A DNA stretch of 64,000 nucleotides from Ziziphus jujuba (taxonomy: Eukaryota; Streptophyta; Magnoliopsida; Rosales; Rhamnaceae): the NCBI RefSeq assembly GCF_031755915.1, contig NC_083389.1, positions 23,807,001 through 23,871,000 of the forward strand, written 5' to 3'. The notes under the pieces were generated by a model. That model made no database searches, was not told where the DNA came from, and saw only the letters and a list, made by a program, of their open reading frames with translations. Each line of letters starts with the position of its first letter. Position 1 is the stretch's first letter. Below, in pieces: positions 22,741-32,954 of the stretch. The position numbers and the translations under genes were made by a program.

Positions 22741-23610
22741 CATAGGAGGGATATTGTAAGGGAAATCGCTCACTAAGTAATGGACGAAACATATATCCCG
22801 CAACATATTGAGGGACGTGATGTGTTTCACCCATCACTTAATGGGTAACTTTCCCACAGCAACAATTCCATATATATATATATATATTTTGCTTATTCAT
22901 ATTTCTAAGTTCGATATCTACTTCCTCACCTATGACTTGGAATATAGAAGAGGAAATGCAACTATTTACAAGGTTAACCTCATTTTTTTAGGAGCCTAAT
23001 TTAGAACCTTTTTGTTAAAGATCAATCAAGTCTTATTTTACGACTCCTAACTCTAGATTTACCGAGTATAACTAAATAAGCTATAGAGATGTGATTTTCT
23101 ATAAAATTTCTACTCTTTTTGTCAAATATCTTTTAAATGTCCACCTCGAGTTAAAAGACACAGTACTAACTGTAAAAAGCTTCCCTTACATAATTAATTA
23201 TAAGGCTTTGGGCGATAATATTTGTAACTCTATTACAAAGACTAATTGGCCTTGGATAATTAAGGAATTGACGATTAAACACATCAGATATTAATCAATG
23301 TATGATTAAGACCAACATAAAGACGGTCCATAGCACCACTTCCAGACAATCTAGGGCCAAGCATTTTACATTGGAATGAAATACCAAAGATATGCAATGA
23401 TACAAGACAACTATACATAAACGGCATTACAATATATTAAACCAATACAAATGAACGTCTGCTATTTTCATGTTATTTATATTTTATAGGATTTAGATGC
23501 CAACCTATAGGGTAAATAGCAATTTAGGTAATTCAATACACCACTCTTGACATCATATAAAACTGAAATATAGACAATGCCATAATAGCGTCATACTCAG
23601 GCAAACACAC
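22741..23610. other. Intergenic DNA downstream of the CNR8-like gene
   Basis: No coding similarity is seen. A (TA)n run lies near 22871-22887. The part next to 23611 probably includes the 3' untranslated region of the minus-strand gene. Confidence 0.45.
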
Positions 23611-23850
23611 TCAGGCTCCACGGCCCATTACCTGCTCTCCAGGAGGTATCATAACTAAAACTGGTTGAGCATTGAAGCCGGGATGAGGCATCCTGCGACG
23701 GAGCTCACGACCTTCCTGGCAAAGGGCACATTTGTGGCAGAATATATGAGTTGCCAAGTCACAGACTGATTCACACTGTTCAAGTTGCACCTCATCTTCC
23801 ACACAGCTTCCACAGCACCCACACGACCTGTTAAGTGCTTCGCAACTGCC
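23611..23850 (-). CDS. CNR8-like PLAC8 protein, exon 3
   Basis: This last exon encodes 79 residues plus a TGA stop (23611-23613). It reads GSCEALNRSCGCCGSCVEDE, a Cys-rich stretch (CESVCDLATHIFCHKCALC) and a conserved tail RMPHPGFNAQPVLVMIPPGE. It follows a normal AG acceptor (gagcag, 23851-23852) in phase 0. Cys clusters of this kind are the hallmark of PLAC8/cell-number-regulator proteins, small plasma-membrane proteins linked to organ-size control and divalent-cation transport. The tail identifies the CNR8 subgroup. The frame is intact. Confidence 0.92.
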   Translation of the reverse strand, partial: GSCEALNRSCGCCGSCVEDEVQLEQCESVCDLATHIFCHKCALCQEGRELRRRMPHPGFNAQPVLVMIPPGEQVMGRGA

Positions 23851-24199
23851 CTGCTCCTCACCAAAAATCATGAAATAAATAAATAAATAAAAATAAAAAC
23901 TTCAGAATAGTTCTCTTTTGTTATATAAGACAGCTTATTTTCCAATAAATTTGAGGCCCAGTTAATTTACAAAAATAACTGAATGACAACATTTACTTCT
24001 CTAAAGGTTAAAGATGTGTGAGTACTTCATGTCACTAATGAGTGTGAAAAGAATGAAAGAAATAACTTGCCTCTAGGTTAATAGAATGACAACATTTACA
24101 AAAACAATTGAATGACAACATTTACTATTCTAAAGCTTAAAGATGTGTGGGTACTTCATGTCACCAATGAGTGTGAAAAGAATGAAAGAAATAACTTGC
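23851..24199 (-). other. Intron 2 of the CNR8-like gene, GC-AG type
   Basis: Read on the minus strand it begins GCAAGT directly after CTA GAG and ends gagcag. The join with exon 3 restores the conserved ..KFNLEGSCEAL.., so the donor dinucleotide is GC rather than GT. The rest of the donor matches the GC-intron consensus. A 129-bp tandem duplication inside the intron carries a second copy of the donor. Confidence 0.88.
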
Positions 24200-24210
24200 C
24201 TCTAGGTTAA
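23968..24210. repeat. 129-bp tandem duplication spanning the exon 2/intron 2 donor
   Basis: Copies at 23968-24081 and 24097-24210 have a constant offset of 129 bases and differ at only a few sites. Shared phrases include aatgacaacatttact, aaagatgtgtg.gtacttca and ataacttgcctctaggttaa. The last phrase contains the end of exon 2 and the GC donor, so an identical decoy donor lies at about 24070. Confidence 0.9.
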
Positions 24211-24402
24211 ACTTCCTGCGCATAGCACTGCGATTAGAATATGAAAACCATGGAGCAAGAAAATTCCCACCAAAAAAGAAATTTCCAACAAGATATAGAC
24301 CAGTGTAAGGCAAACAGTGATTTGCAAAAGTCCCAGGACTTGATTCAAGACGCTCGACATTGCTTCCATACAATAAACAAGGAGCCAAGCTTCCAAGAAG
24401 AC
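24200..24402 (-). CDS. CNR8-like PLAC8 protein, exon 2
   Basis: The 203-base exon starts after the acceptor ctag (24403-24404) in phase 1 and reads CLLGSLAPCLLYGSNVERLE, SSPGTFANHCLPYTGLYLVG, then a hydrophobic segment and SYSNRSAMRRKFNLE. The CLLGSLAPC stretch is the PLAC8 signature, and the hydrophobic segments are the probable membrane passes. Exons 1 and 2 together total 507 coding bases, a multiple of three, which supports the chosen junctions. Confidence 0.93.
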
Positions 24403-25088
24403 CTAGCCATATATCACAATCATTAGTATGAAAATAATATTGATACCATGTCCCTAAAAATATTGACCTTTAGGTTCCATGAAATAGCTTTATACCAAAC
24501 ATAAGAATTAATGATTTGTAATTTCTTAGACACAAGTCCATTCAACTACTTCATACACTGCCAAAGAGGTATGGTCGAAAGCTAAAGCTGATAATTGCAC
24601 ATGCTACAAGAATCATAAGAGAGCAAATAAGCAAAAAATACGATAACTCTCAATTACAATCAAACATGATTTCCATACAATCAACAAGATTGCAATCAAC
24701 AAATGCTCTACCAGTTAACTTTCTAACTTTACGTTTCTGTTCTCATGACTTCTAATAAAGATAGAGAAAGAACATACATCAACTGGTCCAAATTAAATAC
24801 CAAACACAAACAACGAAAAATAACAGTAGCAGAGTCACAAATCCCAACTGATAGATTATGATAGGATCGCCATAATTAAGTAGGTAATGCGCATCTGATG
24901 CTGTCCTTATTAATCCAGTTTACCACCATTTCTAACACAATTTCCTATTCAAAATTATACCCAGATCCAATCAATTAGAGCTAAGAACGATAAACAAAAA
25001 AAAGAAAAAAAAAAAAAGAAAAAAAATCCAAAACCACGAAAAGTCCAAACTGGACAAGACAAAGAAACACCAAGGGAACAATACTTAC
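24403..25088 (-). other. Intron 1 of the CNR8-like gene
   Basis: Read on the minus strand it runs from GTAAGT (25088-25083) to ..ggctag (24403). It splits the Cys codon at the start of the CLLGSLAPC motif (T|GT). It is AT-rich with no coding content. Confidence 0.88.
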
Positions 25089-25392
25089 AAACTTCAAGAT
25101 CGCTGCTACAGAAGTGATCGTTGCGACCGAGACAAGCGCAGAGCGCAGAGTTCCACTGTGTCCGTTGAATTGGCTCACCCACCACGCTCCCGTGTACCAG
25201 AGGCAAACCATCTGCGGTCCAACCATAAATCGCGGCCCCATTGTGTTCAGGTGCCGGAGATTTAACCGGAGCTTGAGTATCCGGAAAAGCCTTGACGGGC
25301 TTGGCGACATTGCTCTCAGCCCGTTCGACTTGCTTTTCCAGAAGAGGGCTTGATTCCTCTTGGTTGTTGTTGTTGTCAGTGAGGCTCGCCAT
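25089..25392 (-). CDS. CNR8-like PLAC8 protein, exon 1
   Basis: The ATG (25392-25390) begins MASLTDNNNNQEESSPLLEK, followed by a Pro/Ala-rich linker, AAIYGWTADGLPLVHGSVVG, QRTQWNSALCACLGRNDHFC and SSDLEV, ending at GTAAGT. The acidic ESSPLL start and the YGWTADG motif are characteristic of the CNR8 subgroup. The full three-exon product is 248 residues, close to the usual length of about 240. The gene is transcribed leftwards with roughly 250 bases of GC-richer DNA ahead of the start, probably leader and core promoter. No lesions are seen. Confidence 0.93.
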
Positions 25393-26103
25393 GATCGGTA
25401 ACAGAAAACCCAGAAAACTAACCTAAAATCGTAAGAGAAAGATTGAGAGGTGAGGAAATTCTGAGATGGATTGGAAATCTGAAAGCCTAAAACGGATCTG
25501 AAACAAATGGGGAAATAAATTGAGAAGCGGTCGCGAGGTGTTTTGTCTCTTTTTTCTCTCGCTTTCGTGCGCGTCGGTACCACAACAAGGAACAAGCCGC
25601 GTCAACCGCGTGATCTCACTCGCTGCCCACGTCACACGAATTTTTTTTAGTAATTTTTTCTCGCGTTGCAGCACTAGCTTTTGTGCATTAAACACAAGTC
25701 CCATATATGTGACACGTCAATCCACTATAATATTCATTGTTATTGCTGATCCTAGGATCTTGCCTTTGGTTTTTTGGTTTATAAAATTAGTGATGAAAAT
25801 ATCGTTATCGATGAAAATATTAAAAATATAATTTTATAAAAATATCGATGGAAATATTGATAAAATTATAAAAACTATAAATATTTAATTTAGAATATAA
25901 AAAATTTAATTTCTTTTTAATTTAAAAAAAAAGAAACAACTAGAAAGAGTTACTTTCTCATTCTGCTATCAAATTGGAAAGAATTGCTTACTCAAAACCC
26001 CAACCTTTATTTCCTACCCATTCTTAAAAAGAGGACAGCTAAAAGAACTAAAGTAGCTAAAAATCATAAACATTCATGGTTCATAGTCCTATTAATGTTC
26101 TAA
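25393..26103. other. Upstream region of the CNR8-like gene and intergenic DNA
   Basis: The 25400-25690 part is relatively GC-rich and probably holds the leader and promoter of the minus-strand CNR8-like gene. I cannot pick a convincing TATA box. From about 25795 to 25900 the sequence repeats variants of aaaatatcgatggaaatatt, a dispersed-repeat type familiar from grapevine intergenic DNA (from memory, not searched). Confidence 0.4.
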
Positions 26104-26312
26104 CAAGACACATAAATCCAATTTGATTGAATATTTTGATTTAATCCCACTGTTAATTACAATATAATATGACAAATTATTTTATGCAACTGATTCTACA
26201 TCACTTTAGGACAACTAAAGTTACTGAAACATAACACAAGACACATAAATCCAGTTTGATAAAATATTTTGACTTAATACCATTGTTAATTACAATATAT
26301 ATTACAAATTAT
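26103..26312. repeat. Direct duplication, offset 133 bp
   Basis: The stretch from acaagacacataaatcca to ttacaatat..acaaattattt occurs at about 26103-26186 and 26236-26313 with around ten differences. The second copy abuts the stop codon of the DUF599 remnant, so part of that gene's 3' region was duplicated. Confidence 0.8.
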
Positions 26313-26801
26313 TTAATCTTCAGCAGCAGTTACATTTAGTTGACCAACTGATTCCACATCATTGGTTCTCACACCCTCTTTAATGGAGTAACTGTGAAGT
26401 TGTCCTGTAAAGCTGGCTGTTGTGTCCAAGAAATAGAGATAAATGACATTAGATGAAGCATACATAGATATAGGACAAAAAATCCAGAGGAAGAAGGGGG
26501 CAGACAAGTAAAATGCTCGCAATCCGAAGGGCCAAAATAAGCTTCCTCTATTCAGATTTCTTGCAAGTTGCAACATACTCAATGGACTCTCCTTTTCCTT
26601 GCCATGTAGGAATAGTGGCCAAGAAACTTATATAGACGTAATAATAGACTGCATATTGCAAATAAAGGCAATAAGGAAGCATAGCGAGATGGAGAAGTAT
26701 CTAATTGAAGAGAGAGTAGGACTCTTATTGCCATATATTAATTGTGATGTCGTGTTACCAGAGTTCCCTGTACTACTTACAAATACACCAATTAGTGAAC
26801 T
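26313..26801 (-). pseudogene. DUF599-family protein pseudogene, C-terminal part
   Basis: Three minus-strand frames together show a DUF599 protein: SSLIGVFVSSTGNSGNTTS and SIRYFSISLCFLIAFICNMQ (frame one), YISFLATIPTWQGKGESIEY (frame two), and LARNLNRGSLFWPFGLRAF with PFFLWIFCPISMYASSNVIY (frame three, to the stop at 26313). DUF599 proteins are plant multi-pass membrane proteins of unknown function. Two lesions break the frame: about four bases are missing near 26640, and a seven-base repeat (ttgcaac..ttgca) is inserted near 26561-26575. An AG acceptor-like site precedes 26801, but no 5' exon is found upstream. Confidence 0.8.
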
Positions 26802-27153
26802 AATAATTTAAAGGATAATTGCCAAGATCCACAAAGTGATTTTTGGACAACAAAAACAACCTTTTTAAGTGGTAGACTTTGAAAAATATAAAATGTCAAC
26901 CAATTTTACAGGCTGCCAAAACCAATAACAAGTAATTGAAAAAAGGGACAAATTTTCAAATGAAAAGAAATAACTTTCATGTGGGAAATTTGTCGAACGG
27001 TTGGTATCCATGTTCTACAAGAACCAAAGTCAATAGAGCTCCAAATCTGCTTCTCATTCCCATGAAACAAGAATAAAAAATCGAATTGAATGCAAAGACT
27101 AACAGCCCATTTGCGAACTAATAATTCAAAGATTACCCAAAAAAATATAAAAT
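26802..27153. other. Spacer between DUF599 and DUF4220 remnants
   Basis: No coding similarity is seen on either strand. It may be intronic or inserted DNA separating the two gene relics. Confidence 0.4.
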
Positions 27154-27640
27154 TTATTGAAGAATGGAAGGCACCATCAAGCAGCTTGAGTTTGAAAATG
27201 GAGTTCTCCTGCAAGACATCATGAAGCTATCGAAGAAGGAACCACCAATAATCCCCTCGAAGAATTCGAAAAGGGAAAAAGAAACCATCAGCAACTCCAT
27301 GTGATTTGATTTTGAAGATAGATAGAAATCAAACACGGTACCTTCAGCATTTGATTCTTCGAAATCATGAACAGGAGATCCAAAACGGTTGAAGTTGGCA
27401 AGATACAGAGCTATTGTTCTTTCTGCATATTTAACATTTCCTACAATAAAGACCAAAATGGTTGGAAACCATAGTTTGTTGTCGAGAAGTGTTAGAAGGA
27501 AGCAACAACAAGCATCAATGACCTGTAAAATGAACCCGAACAAATTCCTCAGCCAAAATTCATTGTCCTCCAGAGCAAAAGAAGTAATGGTATCAAGGCC
27601 ACCATAGTCCATGGACCGACAACTCAAATTTCTACTGACA
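27154..27640 (-). pseudogene. DUF4220-domain gene fragment
   Basis: A minus-strand frame carries a clear DUF4220 block: YGGLDTITSFALEDNEFWLR, NLFGFILQVIDACCCFLLTL, NKLWFPTILVFIVGNVKYAE and RTIALYLANFNRFG, then ..MELLMVSFSLFEFFEGIIGG before the match is lost. DUF4220 proteins are plant membrane proteins of about 600-800 residues, often ending in DUF594. Only about 130 residues are present, with neither the N-terminal helices nor the DUF594 tail. The frame up to the ATG at 27720 is open, but that part looks like dispersed repeat rather than protein. A truncated gene copy is the simplest reading. Confidence 0.7.
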
Positions 27641-27720
27641 ACCGAAATCTCCATCAAAATTCCATAAATATCCATTTGAAAATGGAGATTTATGTGGATA
27701 TTCATCGATACTCTCGACAT

Positions 27721-27984
27721 TCATCGACACTCTCAACATTTCCACGATAATCCATACAGAAATTTCTTCCCCCCCTCTATCGGTGTCGGTACTCGCCAAC
27801 AATAGATATTGTCACCGGCATTTTGACCATATCGTCGACTTTTTCTTCCCTGTATAAAACACACACTCTCCATGTAGAGTTCATTTTACAAATAATCTAG
27901 ACTATTTAATAATCTAAAAGTTTATATTTATTTATTTATTTATAATTAGAGATTTTTGAGACTTGAGGTTTATCACCATTTAGA
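27721..27984. other. Intergenic DNA with cgata/tcgaca repeats
   Basis: Imperfect repeats such as attcatcgacactctcaaca and atattgtcaccggcatt suggest a dispersed repeat. No gene is seen. Confidence 0.35.
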
Positions 27985-28353
27985 AGTAGGTATCCATTCG
28001 GTCGTGTTTTTTTTTTGTTTGTTTTTTTTTAATATATATATATATATATATATTAATCCAATTTGAGTTAAATAGACCTGTTGAAATAAATCAATCCAAA
28101 CTGAACCAACCATCGTATGTTTTGAGCTTTGGCCATACCATATTATTTAATAATTGTTTTATAAAATATTATATTTTTTTAATAATTTAAATTTAATATT
28201 ATTAATGTCTTAAATTAAATAATTTCAAAAAATAAATATATATAAAAATATAATTGTTTGGAACAAAAATATTATTTGGATTAAAAATTATCCAAACCGA
28301 ATTGAACCAACTGTTGACTAAAAACAATTCAATTTAATATGTGCCCACCCCTA
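27985..28353 (-). mobile_element. hAT-like MITE, copy 2
   Basis: Read on the minus strand it starts GGGGTGGGCACATATTAAAT and shares its AT-rich core and aaccgaattgaacc-type subterminal motifs with the element at 4318-4713. A (TA)n run lies at about 28034-28054. The left boundary is approximate. It is non-coding. Confidence 0.45.
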
Positions 28354-31059
28354 TCACCAATGGTCATTGTTAACAGGATTGTTCTAAGACGATTATATCA
28401 AAGATTGAACAACCACCAGGCTGTCGAGGATATGTCGGTAAAGGAGGTGGGCGCCCTCTAAGTTTACCATCCTATCCACTTGTGGACTACATTTATATTT
28501 TGCCTAATTTATTTTTTACTACTAAATGGCTTTTTAAAACTAATCTTTCTCTCTTCTATTAAGTTCCAAACATTTTTTTTTTCTCTTCTCCAGTTTTAGC
28601 GCATATAATTATTCTGCTTTCTTCTCATAAAAAAAAAAAAGAAACCTAGTTTTAGTTAATTCATAATTTTATTGGTTTTTTTTTAAATACTAATTTTGCA
28701 TCTCATGTTATTCTAAGCTTGTGGAATGTCTAGAATGAATCTTCGAGTTATAATACATTTTAATTTAGTTTGATTATGGCATTAGAAATTAATTATTTAT
28801 TATTTCTTCTATTCAAAATCAAAAAAGAGTTTAATATCTATAAGAAGAACCATTTCATGGTTTTATGGATTTTCATTCCAAAAACTTAAAGCATCTTCAG
28901 TGATTTTATCTATTGTTAATTTTTTTTGCCATATAAAAAAAAAATAAAAAAAAAACTTCTAATAGATTTGTTTAAAAACCTTGTCAAGTTGATGTGGTAA
29001 ATAAAAACAGATATTGTTAAGGTGACTATCTACTTTTAAAAGATCTGTTAGACATGTTAACTTAACAATTTAATTAATTTTTGTACAAAGAAAAATACCA
29101 TTTGGGGTGTCTTTTCCTTTTTTTTTTTTTTTTTTAGTTCAATTTCTTCTTCACTTGATTACTATTATTATTATTGTTATTATTTATATTATTATTGTTT
29201 GTTTATTTTTTTCTTTCCTTATGTTAAACAAAATTATCATCAATGGAAAATGCACATCATGAATTTCATCTCCATTGCTGCAAGATCCCAAATTTGTTGG
29301 CTTCCTCCTAAAACCCAATAGTGCATATTTTGATTTACAATAGCTCACCAAACAATTATGTAAACGTACTGCAATCATATACATAAATCTAAAAAAATTA
29401 GATTCCACCATTTAATGAAAATTTAGAGCAAAGAGGTACTATTCTCTCTCTTTTCTAGTGTACATTTAACTTTCTCTTGGTCCTCTTATTCGAAGTTCTT
29501 GAAGATACAGAGACTGGCCCATCAGTCATGCATTTAGCAATGGGAATTAAAAGAGAGACAATAAACCGAGGAGGTCAAGAATTGAAGGAATGACAATGCA
29601 AGTAGGAGGAAAGTGAAAAAATGGAGGAGGCCAAAATTGAAGGAATGGGTTTTTTTTTTTTTTTTTTTGGTTTTGTTTTTCCCTACTTGCATTCTATCTA
29701 GGTTAAATTTTAATTACATAAATTTGTTTTAAAAAAATTGCACATTATCATTTAATTTGGTTATGAACATAACCCATTAGGGAGTAATTTTTAGAAGACA
29801 TTGTCTATTAAACAGACATTTACCTTATAAGCATCAACAACTTTCAAGTTCCATGCACATAGATTTCAATAGACAAAACCATTGGATATGCTTATTAAGT
29901 GTCATTTGGTAAAATGGTAAGTTTTTAGTTTCTTTTTTTTTTCCTCAATTGTATGTAATTTGTTTATATCAAGTATTAGCAAATGGTAGTTATAATTTGT
30001 TATCTTAAACAAATTAAAAACTTGAAGGAAAGGTAAATTATTTAAAACAAAAATCCAACACAATTTGAGGTTTTGTTTAATTTTATATTTATTTATTTTT
30101 TCTTCTTTAACTTTATAGCTAACTTAGATGCTAAGAAAATCTAATTATCACTAACTTGACACAAGCAAATTATGCATAACTAGATTAAAAAAATAAAAAA
30201 ATAAAACTGAAAACCAACTATGTTTTCAAACAACATATTAGAAAGTGCGTTTAAGATTGTCAAATTCAAAATATTACATATATGCTTTTTTGTTGATCTT
30301 GTAGAGGATTTTCAATTTCATCATTTGACTAATTAAATAGTATATTGTATAAAGGTTTCAAGAGTATAATGGTTTGTTCAACCAAAAAATAAAAAAATAC
30401 TGAAAAAAAAAACCAAAAGATTAAGGATTGAGGAGGAAGAAAGATTATTTTGAGAGTAATAAATAATTTAGACAAAAAATAATTGGTATTTAGATATGAA
30501 TATGAGAGATTTAAAAATTTTTATTAGGAAAAATATAAACCATTAGATTTAATTGATTAAAGAGCCTAGATTATTTATCAAAAACATTTATATAGGTTGC
30601 ATTCCCCTTGACAGATAATTTCTAGATGCAATATCAAAATAACTTTATATACTAATTCCTAAATTTTTAATTTCCTAAACTATCTTTTTTAGTTTGCTTT
30701 TTTGAAAATTTTTATTTCATTTTTCCAAAAAAAATAAAACCTTTCTCTTCTACATTTCTTAGTAGCTAATGCTAATATAAAATCGACAAGGCCATCTAAG
30801 GGAGTTTTTGGTTTTGTTGGTAGTTCTCAAGTGATAATTGTTAGGTTTTCCTTTGAAAAAATGATGTTTCAAGTTATTAAGAAATAAAAAAAGTATAACT
30901 AATATAGAAATATAAAAACATTTTTGGAATCTCTTCTCACATATCCAACAATTGCCACTGCCTATAATAATGTGAATCACTTACTTCTAGTTATTAGTAT
31001 TATTATTGTTGTTGTTCATAATCATGTAATTGACTTAATTCCAGTTATTGTTGTTGCGA
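28354..31059. other. AT-rich intergenic DNA, no gene seen
   Basis: 2.7 kb of AT-rich sequence with many homopolymer runs, for example T runs near 29120 and 29650. Minus-strand open frames at 29184-29411 and 30759-30980 resemble no protein I know. No RNA gene or element ends are recognised. Confidence 0.5.
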
Positions 31060-31897
31060 TTTAGGATCATTGGGTGCATTGGTTGCCCTGATCATGATAT
31101 AGCGTAGGTTGATATCATCTGATTACTGGTTGGATTGGGCAAGTTTTCCTCGCTTTTTTTTTTTTACCATTGGCATGCAGGGGAAGGCTTTTTAGAGCGT
31201 GGTGGTGTTGAAAGGTAAGTTGGTGCTTTGTTTTGGGTTGTTTCTTAGGGGTTTATTTTGCATTATGGTAGATGTTCTACCTTGTTGTGATATAGATTTC
31301 TCGATGAGGGGACAATGCCGTTGGATAGTGCCGCTAATCTGATATTGGAATTGTAGTGGTGGTCTCTTCAATCACTAGGGTTGTTTTGTCGTTGTTTTTG
31401 TTGGATGACTACCATGTTGAGAACTAATTTGGTTGTTGTTGAATGGTGTCATCAATTGTCCTATGGTTGGTGTGAAGATCTCTTAGGATATGAGGGCTCA
31501 ATTTTGTTGTTGTGTTTGTAATAGTTTGTGTTTGACTTTTGGATGGGTGTTATGGTGGGTCTATTGCTCATGTGAGTAGGGACATTGCATCTATGGATGC
31601 TGGCAGCATTGTGCTTTGTTCATTCATAGGGATGATTGTTTGTTGCATTTAGTTATTTTACCATCGATTTTCGAGACAAGGCAGGTTGGTTTGCGATGCA
31701 TTGGTATATTTAGCTGTGTCTTTGATCAATATTTCTAGTTCTGCTGCCACTAATTGCTTCATTTTTCAATGTTTGTGTCTTCATGTAGGTATGCATTCTT
31801 GGGTCCTCGGATCCAAGTGTCGAACAATGTTTTTGCGGCTTATTGGATGATCGAGGGAGTTGGGTGTTGATTCAATGAATTGTAGATAGTTGATTGC
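31060..31897. other. GC-richer unclassified block
   Basis: Base composition changes here to a G- and T-rich sequence on the plus strand, unlike the flanks. All frames are closed by stops and I recognise no domain. It is contiguous, through the solo LTR at 31902, with 32491 onward, and may be upstream sequence of LINE-A. Confidence 0.3.
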
Positions 31898-31901
31898 CTA
31901 G

Positions 31902-32486
31902 TGTCACAGGCCTATCTTTCTCAACGTTCCCGTGCGGCACTTAGCACCTCCCTTGCTAAGTTAGCGTTGCCCATAAGCTAGCATAATTCGGAAGCTAAAA
32001 GTAGTAAATTAGGAAGTAGGAGAGCTTTAAAATGTTTGAGAGAATGTGGAGAATGCTTGTATTGCTATAATGCTTGATTGCATGGGTTGTATTACAAATG
32101 AGGGTCCACTCCCTTTATATAGAGAGCATGGCAAGTATTACAAGAATACAAGCTTCTAGATAATGTACACATGTCATAATCCTAAATAAGGTTCTAGAAC
32201 ATTCTACTAGATATTTATAAAGACTATTCTAGATATCTTATTAACTACATTAGTCTAGAATATTCTTGGACTTTCTAGAACCTTTCAGAGTTCTCTTGAA
32301 TCATTTAAAACCTTCTAGACTTCTCTTGAATCTTCTAAAACTTTCCAGACTCCTCTAATCTAGAAGCTTCTAGAATTTTCTGGACCCCTTTGGACTTCTC
32401 TTGAATTCTCATGAATTTTCATAGAGAGTGTAGAATATTCCGGGTAAGCCTCAAGGATTCCACCCTTTATTATGCGGAACATAACA
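31902..32486 (-). mobile_element. Solo LTR, minus orientation
   Basis: Read on the minus strand the 585-bp block begins TGTTATGTTCCGCATAATAA and ends AGGCCTGTGACA. It contains repeated ttctaga motifs, a TATA box with start region (ctctctatataaaggg, about 32116-32131) and a CT-rich leader, a typical plant LTR promoter layout. The flanks are ctag on the left (31898-31901) and ctag on the right (32487-32490), extending to CTAGT if one boundary base is shared. No primer site or polypurine tract adjoins it, so it is a solo LTR. I cannot name the family. Confidence 0.65.
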
Positions 32487-32490
32487 CTAG

Positions 32491-32954
32491 TCTGGCTTTC
32501 CTCGACATTGAGTGTGTGTACATCACAAGGGACAGATATGGTGCTTACGTCCAAGCTATATGATTGTATCATTTGGTTTGGCATCCTTAATTTCGTTGAT
32601 GTGTTTGATTTCAAGTTTAAGGCCTACATTTGCATCTTCAAATTTGGTGGCTCTTTGGGTAAGCTTACTTTCAATCTTTTGGAAGTTAATTGAACTCACT
32701 GGGGTTGTTTATGTAAAGCCAAGTTATAGTTGTTTAGGTTTTAGTTTAAGTTTCTTGAAAACCTCACTTTTGTAAGGCTGTCTTTCTTAATTTTTTTATT
32801 TATGTTTTTATTTTCTTTTCTTTTAGTGCACCATTTTTTTTCTTCTTATTTTTAATAAATTTATCCTAGATTGGGGTGGGTTTTCCATCATTCTCTGAGT
32901 TACCTTTTCTACTTCTTCTTTTTCTTCTTCTTCTTATTATTATTATAATGGTAA
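32491..32954. other. Unclassified spacer before LINE-A
   Basis: Short open frames on both strands give no recognisable domain. A TTC/TTA microsatellite lies near 32910-32950. Part of this may belong to the LINE upstream region. Confidence 0.3.

Noticed and set aside
22516..22837. Cys/Gly/Val-rich minus-strand frames near 22.6 kb
   Set aside because: They are translations of the CA microsatellite and do not look like a protein family.
24981..25595. 204-codon minus-strand frame overlapping CNR8 exon 1
   Set aside because: It is the wrong frame across the true exon; the conserved CNR8 residues are all in the frame starting at 25392.
31060..31897. Possible organellar DNA insertion because of the higher GC content
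   Set aside because: No plastid or mitochondrial gene, tRNA or rRNA motif is seen.
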